In this document: one piece after another, positions 1 to 6,192 of the stretch
Layout of the letters: each line of letters opens with the position of its first letter
Numbering within the stretch: the first letter of the stretch is position 1
Source: Firmicutes bacterium CAG:449
Lineage (GTDB): Bacteria; Bacillota_I; Bacilli_A; RFN20; CAG-449
DNA length: 6,522 nucleotides
Direction: 5' to 3'
NCBI GenBank assembly: GCA_000432895.1
Contig: FR889413.1
Location: 4,737 to 11,258 of the forward strand
Program-made: the position numbers and the translations under genes
Notes under the pieces: model-generated
What the model saw: the letters and a program-made list of their open reading frames with translations, nothing else
The model's database searches: none
Told to the model about the DNA's origin: nothing

Positions 1-288
1 ATAAATAATTTTTAAAGTTATATCATTATCATTTTTTTCAACTTGAAAATCATCAATTTTCAATTTTAAGTCTTTATGATGATATTTACATTTATTTAAA
101 GAAAAATTAAAATCAACTTTTTCATGCTGAATATTATTATCATTAAAAATAAAATCAATTAGAAAATAGCCTTTAATAATTAAATCATTTGTTTGTTCAA
201 TCTCATCATATTGATCGGCTAAATTCGTATTTAATATTTCACCTTCATAAAGTGATTTAAAATGATAAACTAAATCTATTGTTTCCAT
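1..288 (-). CDS. Partial SPOCS/SpoVID-like N-terminal domain protein (cut by window edge)
   Basis: An open frame of 96 codons runs from an ATG at 288 to the window edge with no stop, so only the N-terminus is seen. The start is fixed by GGAGG at 301-297, 8 nt upstream. The protein begins METIDLVYHFKSLYEG and is rich in alternating hydrophobic and polar residues, as in beta strands. It has no signal peptide or membrane segment. Three stretches look to me like the N-terminal domain of the spore-coat morphogenetic protein SpoVID and SPOCS domains in general: LIIKGYFLIDF (compare the SIRG-LELTGEY region), KVDFNFSLNK (compare the VDITIPKNR region) and LKIDDFQVEKND (compare the ESFDY region). This is from memory, not alignment. 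Position supports it: in Bacillus, spoVID follows ysxC after the hem genes. A C-terminal LysM domain beyond the edge would be expected. The coding call is firm; the family call is tentative, and sporulation cannot be concluded from it. Confidence 0.7.
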   Translation of the reverse strand, partial: METIDLVYHFKSLYEGEILNTNLADQYDEIEQTNDLIIKGYFLIDFIFNDNNIQHEKVDFNFSLNKCKYHHKDLKLKIDDFQVEKNDNDITLKIIY

Positions 289-290
289 AT

Positions 291-324
291 AAAAAACCTC
301 CATTTCAATATATGAAAGGAGGTT
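291..324 (-). terminator. Intrinsic-terminator-like hairpin after engB, overlapping the next gene's RBS
   Basis: Five bases after the engB stop, the minus-strand transcript can fold AACCTCC-TTTC (324-314) against GAAA-T-GGAGGTT (306-295). This gives 11 base pairs with one bulged U at 302 and a 7-nt loop. A run of six U follows (296-291; the first two are paired). Stem plus U tract is the form of a Rho-independent terminator, and it fits the end of the engB unit. The 3' arm also contains the GGAGG Shine-Dalgarno site of the gene starting at 288, so the hairpin would mask that site in any read-through transcript. The geometry is seen directly; its function is inferred. Confidence 0.7.
297..301 (-). 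promoter_or_regulatory. Shine-Dalgarno site GGAGG of the SpoVID-like gene, inside a hairpin arm
   Basis: GGAGG on the minus strand lies 8 nt before the ATG at 288, ideal spacing, and decides that start. All five bases are paired with CCTCC (322-318) in the terminator-like hairpin. The site should therefore be accessible only on transcripts that begin within or after the 5' arm, or when the hairpin is melted. Confidence 0.75.
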
Positions 325-329
325 AACAC

Positions 330-899
330 TTATTCAATAATTAAAGAAATACATTCTTTAAGTTTTTCTAAGTATGATTTATTGTTTATAGAAACAAATA
401 AATAATTATCTATCGAATGTTTTTTTATTGAATTAATTAATTTTGCTTTTTCTGATTGATTTAATTTATCGCATTTAGTAAAAACAAGATATAAAGGTAA
501 ATTCATATTTTTGATAAAATCCATATTTTCAAATTCTTCATCAAGCAATTCTCTTCGTGAATCAATCAAATAAAATACAGCTTTTAAAGAAGTATTTGAG
601 GAAAAATAACCTTCCATCATTTCTTCAAAGGCATCTTTTTCTCTAGCAATTTTTCTATATCCAAACCCAGGAACATCCACAAGATAGAATTTTTTATTAA
701 TTAGATAATAATTAACTAATTTTGTTTGACCAGGTTTTTTAGAAATATAAGCCAAATTTTTTCTATCCGTTAAAGCATTAATTAATGATGACTTACCAAC
801 ATTAGATTTTCCAATAAAAAGTATTTGAGGTAAATCTAAAAGGTGATCTTCTTTACTAAAAGCTGATTTAACAAATTCAGCATTATTAAAATTAATCAT
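330..899 (-). CDS. engB: EngB/YsxC ribosome-biogenesis GTPase
   Basis: This is a 189-residue cytoplasmic TRAFAC-class GTPase that in Bacillus acts late in assembly of the 50S ribosomal subunit. It is a single G domain of normal family length. Motifs seen: G1 GKSNVGKS (30-37), the G2 threonine at about 59 within PGQT, G3 DVPG (75-78) followed by the family-typical FGYRK, and G4 TKCD (141-144). The G5 region, near VSINNK (169-174), is looser than the usual serine pair. I place the start at the ATG at 899, giving MINFNNAEFV, which lines up with the short N-terminal strand of YsxC. A GTG at 905 would add only two residues. The gene overlaps the end of lon by 8 bp and has no good Shine-Dalgarno site, so it is probably translated by coupling to lon. 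The lonA-ysxC pairing is conserved in Bacillus. It ends in TAA just before a terminator-like hairpin. Confidence 0.96.
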   Translation of the reverse strand: MINFNNAEFVKSAFSKEDHLLDLPQILFIGKSNVGKSSLINALTDRKNLAYISKKPGQTKLVNYYLINKKFYLVDVPGFGYRKIAREKDAFEEMMEGYFSSNTSLKAVFYLIDSRRELLDEEFENMDFIKNMNLPLYLVFTKCDKLNQSEKAKLINSIKKHSIDNYLFVSINNKSYLEKLKECISLIIE

Positions 900-3219
900 T
901 TTCACAAAGAGCTTCTTTCAAAGCTTGATCAACATCATCAAGTAAAACAAACTTAATATTTTCTTTTACAACATTTGGTAAATCATGTAAGTTCTTTTCG
1001 TTTTCACGTGGAATTAAAACTTTCTTAATTCCAGAACGATAAGCCGCTAAAGATTTTTCTTTTAATCCACCAATTGGGAATGCTTTACCTCTTAAAGTAA
1101 CTTCACCAGTCATTGCCACATCTGCACTAACTTTTCTATTGGTTAAAGCAGATATAATTCCTACTGTTAAAGCAATACCTGCTGATGGTCCATCTTTAGG
1201 AACTGCTCCTTCAGGAACATGAATATGAATATCGTTTTTAGCAAATAATTCAGGATTAATATGATATTTTTCTGCATTTGCACGTACATAATCTAAAGCA
1301 ATCGTAGCAGATTCTTTCATAATATTACCTAAATTACCAGTTAATACTAATCCACCTTTTCCTTCAAAATATGTTACTTCAATTGGTAAAATATCTCCAC
1401 CAAATTCAGTATAAGCAAGACCTGTTACAACACCAACTTGATTTTCTTTTTCTTTAGAAGATTCATCAAAATATTCAGTACCTAAATATTCTTTTACTTT
1501 TTCAATTGTAATATTTTTAAAATCAATACCATCTTTTAATTTTTGAACTAGGGTTTTTCTAATAATAGTACCAATTTTACGTTCAAGCTCTCTAACACCC
1601 GCTTCACGAGTATAGTGGTTCATAATGTAATATAAAGCATCATCATCAAATTTTATTTCATCATCAGTAAGACCATTTTGTTTACATTGTTTAGGAATCA
1701 AATGCTCAATTGCAATATGATATTTTTCTTCATTTGTATATGAATTTAATTCAATTAATTCTAAACGATCTCTTAAAGCAGGTGGAATATTTTCTAGATA
1801 GTTTGCAGTAGCAATAAATAAAACTTTTGATAAATCATAAGTTTCTTCAACATAATTATCTTGGAAAAAACTATTTTGTTCAGGATCAAGAACCTCTAAT
1901 AATGCAGAAGCTGGATCACCATGAATATTCGAAGTAATTTTATCAATTTCATCAAGTAAGAAAACTGGATTAATTACTCCTGCTTGTTTCATTCCTTTAA
2001 TAATTTTGCCAGGCATAGAAGCAACGTAAGTACGACGATGTCCTCTTATTTCAGCTTCATCAGAAGTACCACCTAAAGATGCCTTAACAAACTTTCTATT
2101 TAACGCTTTTGCAATTGATTTAGCAAGAGAAGTTTTACCAGTACCTGGTGGTCCATATAAGCATAAAATAGGCGCTTTTAATGATTTAGTAACACTTTTA
2201 ACAGCAAGATATTCTAAAATTCTTTCTTTAACTTTTTTAAGTCCATAATGATCTTCATTTAAAATTTCTTCAGCATGTTTAATATTATCGTTATCTTTTG
2301 ATTCTTCAAACCATGGAATTGACATCATTGTATCAATATAAGCTTTGACCATGGATGATTCAACAGAAGCCGCTGGTAATTGTTTATAATGATTAATTTC
2401 AGATTTAACTTTCTTTTTAACATTTTCTGGATATGGATTTTTATCTAATTTTCCTAAATATTGGTCAACATTATCCTCATCATCACCATCACCAAGTTCA
2501 TCTTGAATAGCTCTTAATTTCTCTCTTAAAATATAATCTTTTTGAGCTTGTTCACTACGATCACGAACTTTACGATTAATATCACTTTCAATTTTTTCTT
2601 CTAAATGACTACTGATTAATCTTTCTTTTAAAAAGTTTAAGCGATTAATTAATGAATTTTCTTCTAAAAATTTTTGTTTTTCAAGATAATTCATTTCTAA
2701 ATAATTACCTAAAACATTTGTAAAATCTTCAGGTGAAATTTTTGCTTGAAGTTTATATAAAATAGGTCTTGGTAAAGGAACCATATTATTCTTATCATTA
2801 ATATAATCTAAAACTTCAGTATATAAAGAAATAATAGTATTTTCATCTTCATCTTTTTTAATTGGGAATAAAGTATATTCACATTCAAATGATGGTTTAT
2901 CTTGATATATTATAGAATTAACTTTACTTATTTTAATACGAGAAATAGAGGTAACTCTTAAACGAAATACCCCATTTATCTCTTTTACATTATCAATTGT
3001 ACAAAGTGAACCTATTAAAGAAATATCATTTTCAGTTGGTTCATTGATTGAAATATCTTTTTGAGCAACAACAATAATCTTTGAATTAGTTTCATTAAGA
3101 GATTTTTGCATTGCAGAAACAGAAAATAATCTACCTACATCAATATTGGAAAATGTTGTAGGGAAAACTACTGCACCACGTGTTATAAGTAAAGGTAATA
3201 CTTTCTTTTCTCTTGGCAT
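892..3219 (-). CDS. lon: ATP-dependent serine protease Lon (LonA type)
   Basis: A complete 775-residue cytosolic AAA+ protease that degrades misfolded and selected regulatory proteins as a hexameric ring. Domains in order: an N-terminal substrate-binding domain from about residue 6 to 205 (opening LPLLITRGAVVFP), a helical linker to about 305 containing IQDELGDGD, the AAA+ module, then the C-terminal protease domain from about 590. Seen motifs are Walker A GPPGTGKT (356-363), Walker B FLLDEID (420-426) and an arginine-containing LRDRLE (482-487). The catalytic Ser is in PKDGPSAG (S679) and the Lys in GGLKEK (K722), the same numbers as in the E. coli enzyme. All catalytic elements are intact. 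It lacks a transmembrane segment, so it is LonA rather than LonB. The ATG at 3219 is preceded by AAGGAGG at 5-nt spacing. It follows tig after 38 bp and overlaps engB. No CIRCE or CtsR operator is visible upstream, so heat control, if any, is elsewhere. Confidence 0.98.
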   Translation of the reverse strand: MPREKKVLPLLITRGAVVFPTTFSNIDVGRLFSVSAMQKSLNETNSKIIVVAQKDISINEPTENDISLIGSLCTIDNVKEINGVFRLRVTSISRIKISKVNSIIYQDKPSFECEYTLFPIKKDEDENTIISLYTEVLDYINDKNNMVPLPRPILYKLQAKISPEDFTNVLGNYLEMNYLEKQKFLEENSLINRLNFLKERLISSHLEEKIESDINRKVRDRSEQAQKDYILREKLRAIQDELGDGDDEDNVDQYLGKLDKNPYPENVKKKVKSEINHYKQLPAASVESSMVKAYIDTMMSIPWFEESKDNDNIKHAEEILNEDHYGLKKVKERILEYLAVKSVTKSLKAPILCLYGPPGTGKTSLAKSIAKALNRKFVKASLGGTSDEAEIRGHRRTYVASMPGKIIKGMKQAGVINPVFLLDEIDKITSNIHGDPASALLEVLDPEQNSFFQDNYVEETYDLSKVLFIATANYLENIPPALRDRLELIELNSYTNEEKYHIAIEHLIPKQCKQNGLTDDEIKFDDDALYYIMNHYTREAGVRELERKIGTIIRKTLVQKLKDGIDFKNITIEKVKEYLGTEYFDESSKEKENQVGVVTGLAYTEFGGDILPIEVTYFEGKGGLVLTGNLGNIMKESATIALDYVRANAEKYHINPELFAKNDIHIHVPEGAVPKDGPSAGIALTVGIISALTNRKVSADVAMTGEVTLRGKAFPIGGLKEKSLAAYRSGIKKVLIPRENEKNLHDLPNVVKENIKFVLLDDVDQALKEALCEND

Positions 3220-3221
3220 AA

Positions 3222-3259
3222 TTTCCTCCTTATATGAGAGGAAACTCTACAAGTTTCCT
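3222..3259 (-). promoter_or_regulatory. tig-lon junction: two mutually exclusive hairpins and the lon RBS
   Basis: In the transcript, AGGAAACT (3259-3252) pairs perfectly with AGTTTCCT (3246-3239) around a 5-nt loop (hairpin A, 8 bp). Its 5' arm includes the last two bases of the tig UAG stop. Alternatively TTTCCTC (3244-3238) pairs perfectly with GAGGAAA (3228-3222) around a 9-nt loop (hairpin B, 7 bp). Hairpin B covers most of the lon Shine-Dalgarno AAGGAGG (3231-3225). The two structures share 3244-3239 and cannot coexist. No U run follows hairpin A, so it is not a standard terminator. A role in controlling lon translation relative to tig is inferred from the pairing alone. Confidence 0.55.
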
Positions 3260-4529
3260 ACTCATTGTTTGCTAAAACAAATTTAGTAAACATTTCATTT
3301 CTTAAGTTCTTCAAAACTTCATTTTGGTTAGGTTCAAGAGCTTTTCTAACATCTTCAACCTTCATATTATACATTTTTGCTAACTCTTCGTATTTATCAT
3401 TTAATGCTTTAGAATCAACAACAATGTTTTCTTTACGGCATACTTCTTCAATAACAAGCATTCCTTTAATATTATGCTCAGCTTCGATTTTCTTATCAGC
3501 AAGAAGTTTTTCATTATCAATATTATTTATTTTTAAATAATCTTCAAATTTTAATCCATTAGATTCAACTTGCTTTTTCATATTATCAATTTGAGCTTTT
3601 GCTTCATCTTCAAGTAAAGAAGGAGCAATTTCAACTGTTGCATTATCAATAATCTTTTCAATGATTTCATTTAATCTAGTATTATCAGCATCTTTTTGTT
3701 TTTTAGCTAATAAATCAGCTTTAACTTTTTCTTTATATTGATCAACTGTTTCAATATTTTCTAATTCTAATTCTTTAACGAATTCATCACCTAAAGTTGG
3801 TAAAGAAGTTTGTTTAACTTCATGACATTTAACAACAAATTTAGCTTCTTTTCCAGCAAGATTTTCAACATAGTTTGTTGGGAAAGTAACTGTAATTTCT
3901 CTTTCTTCATCCGCTTTAATACCTATTAATTGATCTTCAAAGCCAGGAATAAATGCATTAGAACCTAATTTTAATTCATAACCTTTTGCTTCTCCACCAT
4001 CAAAAGGAATATCATCAATGTAACCTTTGAAATCAATAATAACTGTATCATTTAAACTTGCTGCATCTTCTTTAACAAGTAAAGTAGCATGATTATTTAA
4101 TTGTTTATTGATCTCAGTTTCAACATCTTGTTCAGTAACTTCTACTGGTTTCTTTTCAATGTGAATACCTTTATATTCACCTAAAGTTACAACTGGAGGT
4201 AAAGCAACTGTTACAGTACATTCTAATTCGTTAGCATCAATTTTTGTAACATTTAATTTTGGTTCAGCAATAACTGTTAATTTTTCATCTTGAATAGTTT
4301 TAGCGTACTCTTTATTAACAAGAGCAAATAAAGCTTCATGTAAAACTTCAGCAGGATTAATTCTTTGTGCAGCAATATTAGCAGGGACATGTCCAGGTCT
4401 AAATCCAGGAACTTTTAATTTAGCACTTAATTTATTAAATTCTTTTGTTTGTGCAGCTTTCCATTCATCGCCAGATGTAGTAAATGTAATTACAACTTCT
4501 GAACCATTTTTTTCAATTTTCTTTTCCAT
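3258..4529 (-). CDS. tig: Trigger factor, ribosome-associated chaperone and prolyl isomerase
   Basis: A 423-residue chaperone that sits at the ribosomal exit tunnel (protein L23) and shields nascent chains. The three expected domains are present. The N-terminal ribosome-binding domain (about 1-115) carries the signature loop GFRPGHVP (42-49). The FKBP-type PPIase domain (about 155-240) includes VIIDFKGYIDDIPFDGG and IPGFEDQLIG. A helical C-terminal chaperone domain runs from about 245 to 423. I choose the ATG at 4529 because MEKKIEKNGSEVVITF matches the family N-terminus. An in-frame ATG at 4559 would add MLLLRRIIFI and place the Shine-Dalgarno site inside the gene. The signature loop has Pro where E. 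coli has Lys46; Pro at this position is familiar in Gram-positive relatives. The gene ends in TAG, 38 bp before lon. No clpX lies between them, unlike in Bacillus. Length and domains are normal. Confidence 0.97.
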   Translation of the reverse strand: MEKKIEKNGSEVVITFTTSGDEWKAAQTKEFNKLSAKLKVPGFRPGHVPANIAAQRINPAEVLHEALFALVNKEYAKTIQDEKLTVIAEPKLNVTKIDANELECTVTVALPPVVTLGEYKGIHIEKKPVEVTEQDVETEINKQLNNHATLLVKEDAASLNDTVIIDFKGYIDDIPFDGGEAKGYELKLGSNAFIPGFEDQLIGIKADEEREITVTFPTNYVENLAGKEAKFVVKCHEVKQTSLPTLGDEFVKELELENIETVDQYKEKVKADLLAKKQKDADNTRLNEIIEKIIDNATVEIAPSLLEDEAKAQIDNMKKQVESNGLKFEDYLKINNIDNEKLLADKKIEAEHNIKGMLVIEEVCRKENIVVDSKALNDKYEELAKMYNMKVEDVRKALEPNQNEVLKNLRNEMFTKFVLANNE

Positions 4530-4540
4530 AATAAAAATAA

Positions 4541-4548
4541 TTCTCCTT
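4541..4548 (-). promoter_or_regulatory. Shine-Dalgarno site of tig (AAGGAGAA) with long spacing
   Basis: AAGGAGAA on the minus strand is the only purine-rich site ahead of tig. The GGAG core is 13 nt from the ATG at 4529, longer than the usual 5-9 nt. The bases between (AATTATTTTTATT) contain no ATG, GTG or TTG start, so the ATG at 4529 is still the best choice. Confidence 0.6.
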
Positions 4549-4560
4549 AATAAAAGCATT

Positions 4561-4597
4561 TTCTATTTTATATTATAAATATAAATAGAACAAGTAA
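4561..4597 (-). promoter_or_regulatory. Possible tig promoter and AT-rich inverted repeat
   Basis: The 84-bp gap before tig (4530-4613) contains TATAAT (4577-4572), a perfect -10 hexamer. The best upstream matches are poor: TTACTT at 4597-4592 gives a 14-nt spacer and TTGTTC at 4593-4588 gives 10 nt, so there is no good -35 element. The same stretch holds an inverted repeat, TTCTATTT (4590-4583) with AAATAGAA (4568-4561), 8 bp around a 14-nt loop, without a following U run. It could be a weak promoter for tig-lon-engB, or chance in AT-rich DNA. Confidence 0.3.
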
Positions 4598-4613
4598 TTT
4601 CATAAAATTTATA

Positions 4614-5522
4614 TTAGAATGAACTATTAATAAAATCAATAATTTGCTTTATTTCTACTTCATCCATTTGTATATCGTGTTTTAATTTTTCCATTGAAGG
4701 ATTTTCTTTTAAAGAATCTTTAACCATATAAATAATTATTTCACAAATACTATACACATTTTCTTTTTCAAAAATTGAATTAGGATATGATTTTATTTCA
4801 ATTTGTTTTAAAAATTCTAAAGCATAAAATATATCAGTAGGATTTTCATTTAATTTATTTAAATAATTTGTCGCTTCAATAAATTTACTTTTTTCAAAAG
4901 GCAAAACATTTTTACTTGGATTAAATTCAAACAATTTATTTTCACGATTTTTAATTAAAATAACTTCATCAATTTTTTGGCTAACTAAAACAAATTCAAT
5001 TAAAACTTTATAATTATAATTTGCATTAGATTTTAAAAATTCTTTAATAAAAGACAAATAATTTCTAACATTAGATTCATCTAAAAACTTAATTGCACAC
5101 ATTATTTTATCTTCATTAGAAGAATATAAATCCTTTTTTAAATTTTCTATTTGATAAGAATTAACTTTTTTTGGTGAAGAAATCTCTTTGATTTCTTTTT
5201 CTAAATCTTTTAAAAAATCATCAACATCTAAAGAGATAAATGGTGCTTCTTGATAAAAATGCAATAAATTTAGGCTTTCTATATATCTTTCATGACAAAC
5301 ATAAAAATCAATATGATAACCAATAAATTTTATTGGATCGGCTTTTAATAAAACACTCTTTTTTTTTTTAATAAATTTGTTTAAATTTTTTTCTTCAATA
5401 AATTCGTTAAATTTATTCTCATCATTTAATTCAATTAAATATCTTATGCATAAAAATAAATCATCAATTTTTTGACTATTTTTTAATATTAAAATGTTTT
5501 TTTCTAAATCTTCTTTATTCAT
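4614..5522 (-). CDS. DUF3196/YsoA-like helical repeat protein upstream of tig
   Basis: A complete 302-residue soluble protein with no signal peptide, membrane segment or catalytic motif. It is rich in Lys, Glu, Asn, Ile and Leu and looks all-helical, like a TPR-type scaffold. I assign it tentatively to the DUF3196 family (Mycoplasma MPN330/MG237). Two stretches resemble what I recall of that family and of Bacillus YsoA: FYQEAPFISLDVDDFLKDLE (about 88-107) and ENPTDIFYALEFLK (about 226-239). Position agrees: MG237 lies directly before tig (MG238) and lon (MG239), and ysoA lies before tig in B. subtilis. The biochemical function is unknown. Persistent linkage to tig suggests, without proving, a role in protein quality control or translation. 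The ATG at 5522 overlaps the cpsB-like stop as ATGA and has no Shine-Dalgarno site, implying translational coupling. A run of 11 A encodes KKKK at 52-55. Coding is certain; the family call is moderate. Confidence 0.85.
   Translation of the reverse strand: MNKEDLEKNILILKNSQKIDDLFLCIRYLIELNDENKFNEFIEEKNLNKFIKKKKSVLLKADPIKFIGYHIDFYVCHERYIESLNLLHFYQEAPFISLDVDDFLKDLEKEIKEISSPKKVNSYQIENLKKDLYSSNEDKIMCAIKFLDESNVRNYLSFIKEFLKSNANYNYKVLIEFVLVSQKIDEVILIKNRENKLFEFNPSKNVLPFEKSKFIEATNYLNKLNENPTDIFYALEFLKQIEIKSYPNSIFEKENVYSICEIIIYMVKDSLKENPSMEKLKHDIQMDEVEIKQIIDFINSSF
5359..5369 (-). repeat. Homopolymer A(11) inside the DUF3196-like gene
   Basis: The coding strand has eleven consecutive A, in the codons AAA AAA AAA AAG (Lys52-55). 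Loss of one A would bring TAA a few codons later, for a product of about 58 residues. Gain of one A would bring TGA after a short altered tail. Tracts of this length are prone to polymerase slippage. Confidence 0.9.
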
Positions 5523-6190
5523 AAATCAATTCTATTTTCTATTTTAATTTTAAATTTTTTTTCTACAAATTGTAATGTTTCTTTTAAATTAGGCTTTCTA
5601 ACATTTAAAGAATGCGCATCACTAGCAATAAAATTAACACACTTATTTTTTATTAATTTAAAAGCTTTTTTTTGAATTTTTCGACCAAAATCACCTAAAA
5701 TTGATGATGTGTTAATTTGAATTAGACATCCTAATTCGTTAATTTTTTTTATTTGATTAACTGATAAATAAACATATCTTTCTGGATGAGCAAAAATAAC
5801 TTTGTATCCTAAAGCCATAATATCTAAAAAAACATCAGGAATATTATAGTATTCATTATAAAGAGAAAACTCAATTAATAAATACTTACTATTTCCTAAT
5901 GTAATTATTTTGTTTGAAATAAGTTCATCCATAATTTCATCACTATAATATATTTCTGAACCTAAAATAAGTTTAATATTTAAATCTTTAGTTTTTTCTA
6001 ATAATTTTTCATATTGAGCGAATATTAAATCTTTATTTTGTGCATTTAATTCGTTTTTAAAATAATGTGGCGTTAAAATAATCGTATCAACGCCATTTTC
6101 AATTTCTAGTTGAATCATTTTAAGTGAATCTTCAAATGATTTAGCTCCATCATCCACCGCAGGTAAAATATGCGTATGTATATCAATCAT
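5519..6190 (-). CDS. cpsB: PHP-family protein-tyrosine phosphatase CpsB/YwqE
   Basis: A 223-residue metal-dependent phosphatase of the PHP fold that removes phosphate from the tyrosine cluster of its cognate CpsD-type kinase and so tunes capsule or exopolysaccharide export. Metal-binding motifs are all present in order: DIHTHILPAVDDGA (3-16, with H5 and H7), TPHY (40-43, H42), GSEIYY (77-82, E79), FAHPERY (133-139, H135) and ASDAHS (189-194, D191 and H193). NTSS (160-163) matches the usual asparagine/serine segment. It is somewhat shorter than Streptococcus CpsB or Bacillus YwqE, mostly at the C-terminus, but complete in the core. No signal or membrane segment is seen. It starts 2 bp after the stop of the kinase gene and overlaps the next start by 4 bp, ending in TGA. 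The gene pair makes the assignment secure over other PHP proteins such as HisK-type phosphatases. Confidence 0.93.
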   Translation of the reverse strand: MIDIHTHILPAVDDGAKSFEDSLKMIQLEIENGVDTIILTPHYFKNELNAQNKDLIFAQYEKLLEKTKDLNIKLILGSEIYYSDEIMDELISNKIITLGNSKYLLIEFSLYNEYYNIPDVFLDIMALGYKVIFAHPERYVYLSVNQIKKINELGCLIQINTSSILGDFGRKIQKKAFKLIKNKCVNFIASDAHSLNVRKPNLKETLQFVEKKFKIKIENRIDL

Positions 6191-6192
6191 TA

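Noticed and set aside
900..905. GTG start for EngB two codons upstream
   Set aside because: The ATG at 899 is in frame, gives a family-like N-terminus and keeps a short coupling overlap with lon. The GTG has only a weak AAGAAG upstream.
3220..3257. CIRCE or CtsR heat-shock operator before lon or tig
   Set aside because: I looked for the CIRCE inverted repeat and the GGTCAAA direct repeats in the gaps before lon and tig and found neither.
3239..3259. tig-lon hairpin as an intrinsic terminator
   Set aside because: No U tract follows the stem; the next bases are CTCATATAAGGAGG, so it lacks the terminator signature.
3265..3540. 91-codon open frame on the plus strand
   Set aside because: It lies wholly antisense to the C-terminal part of tig, has no visible ribosome site, and is explained by the skewed AT-rich codons of tig.
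4530..4559. Ten-residue upstream extension of trigger factor from an ATG at 4559
   Set aside because: The extension MLLLRRIIFI does not match the family and would place the AAGGAGAA site inside the gene; the ATG at 4529 fits known N-termini.
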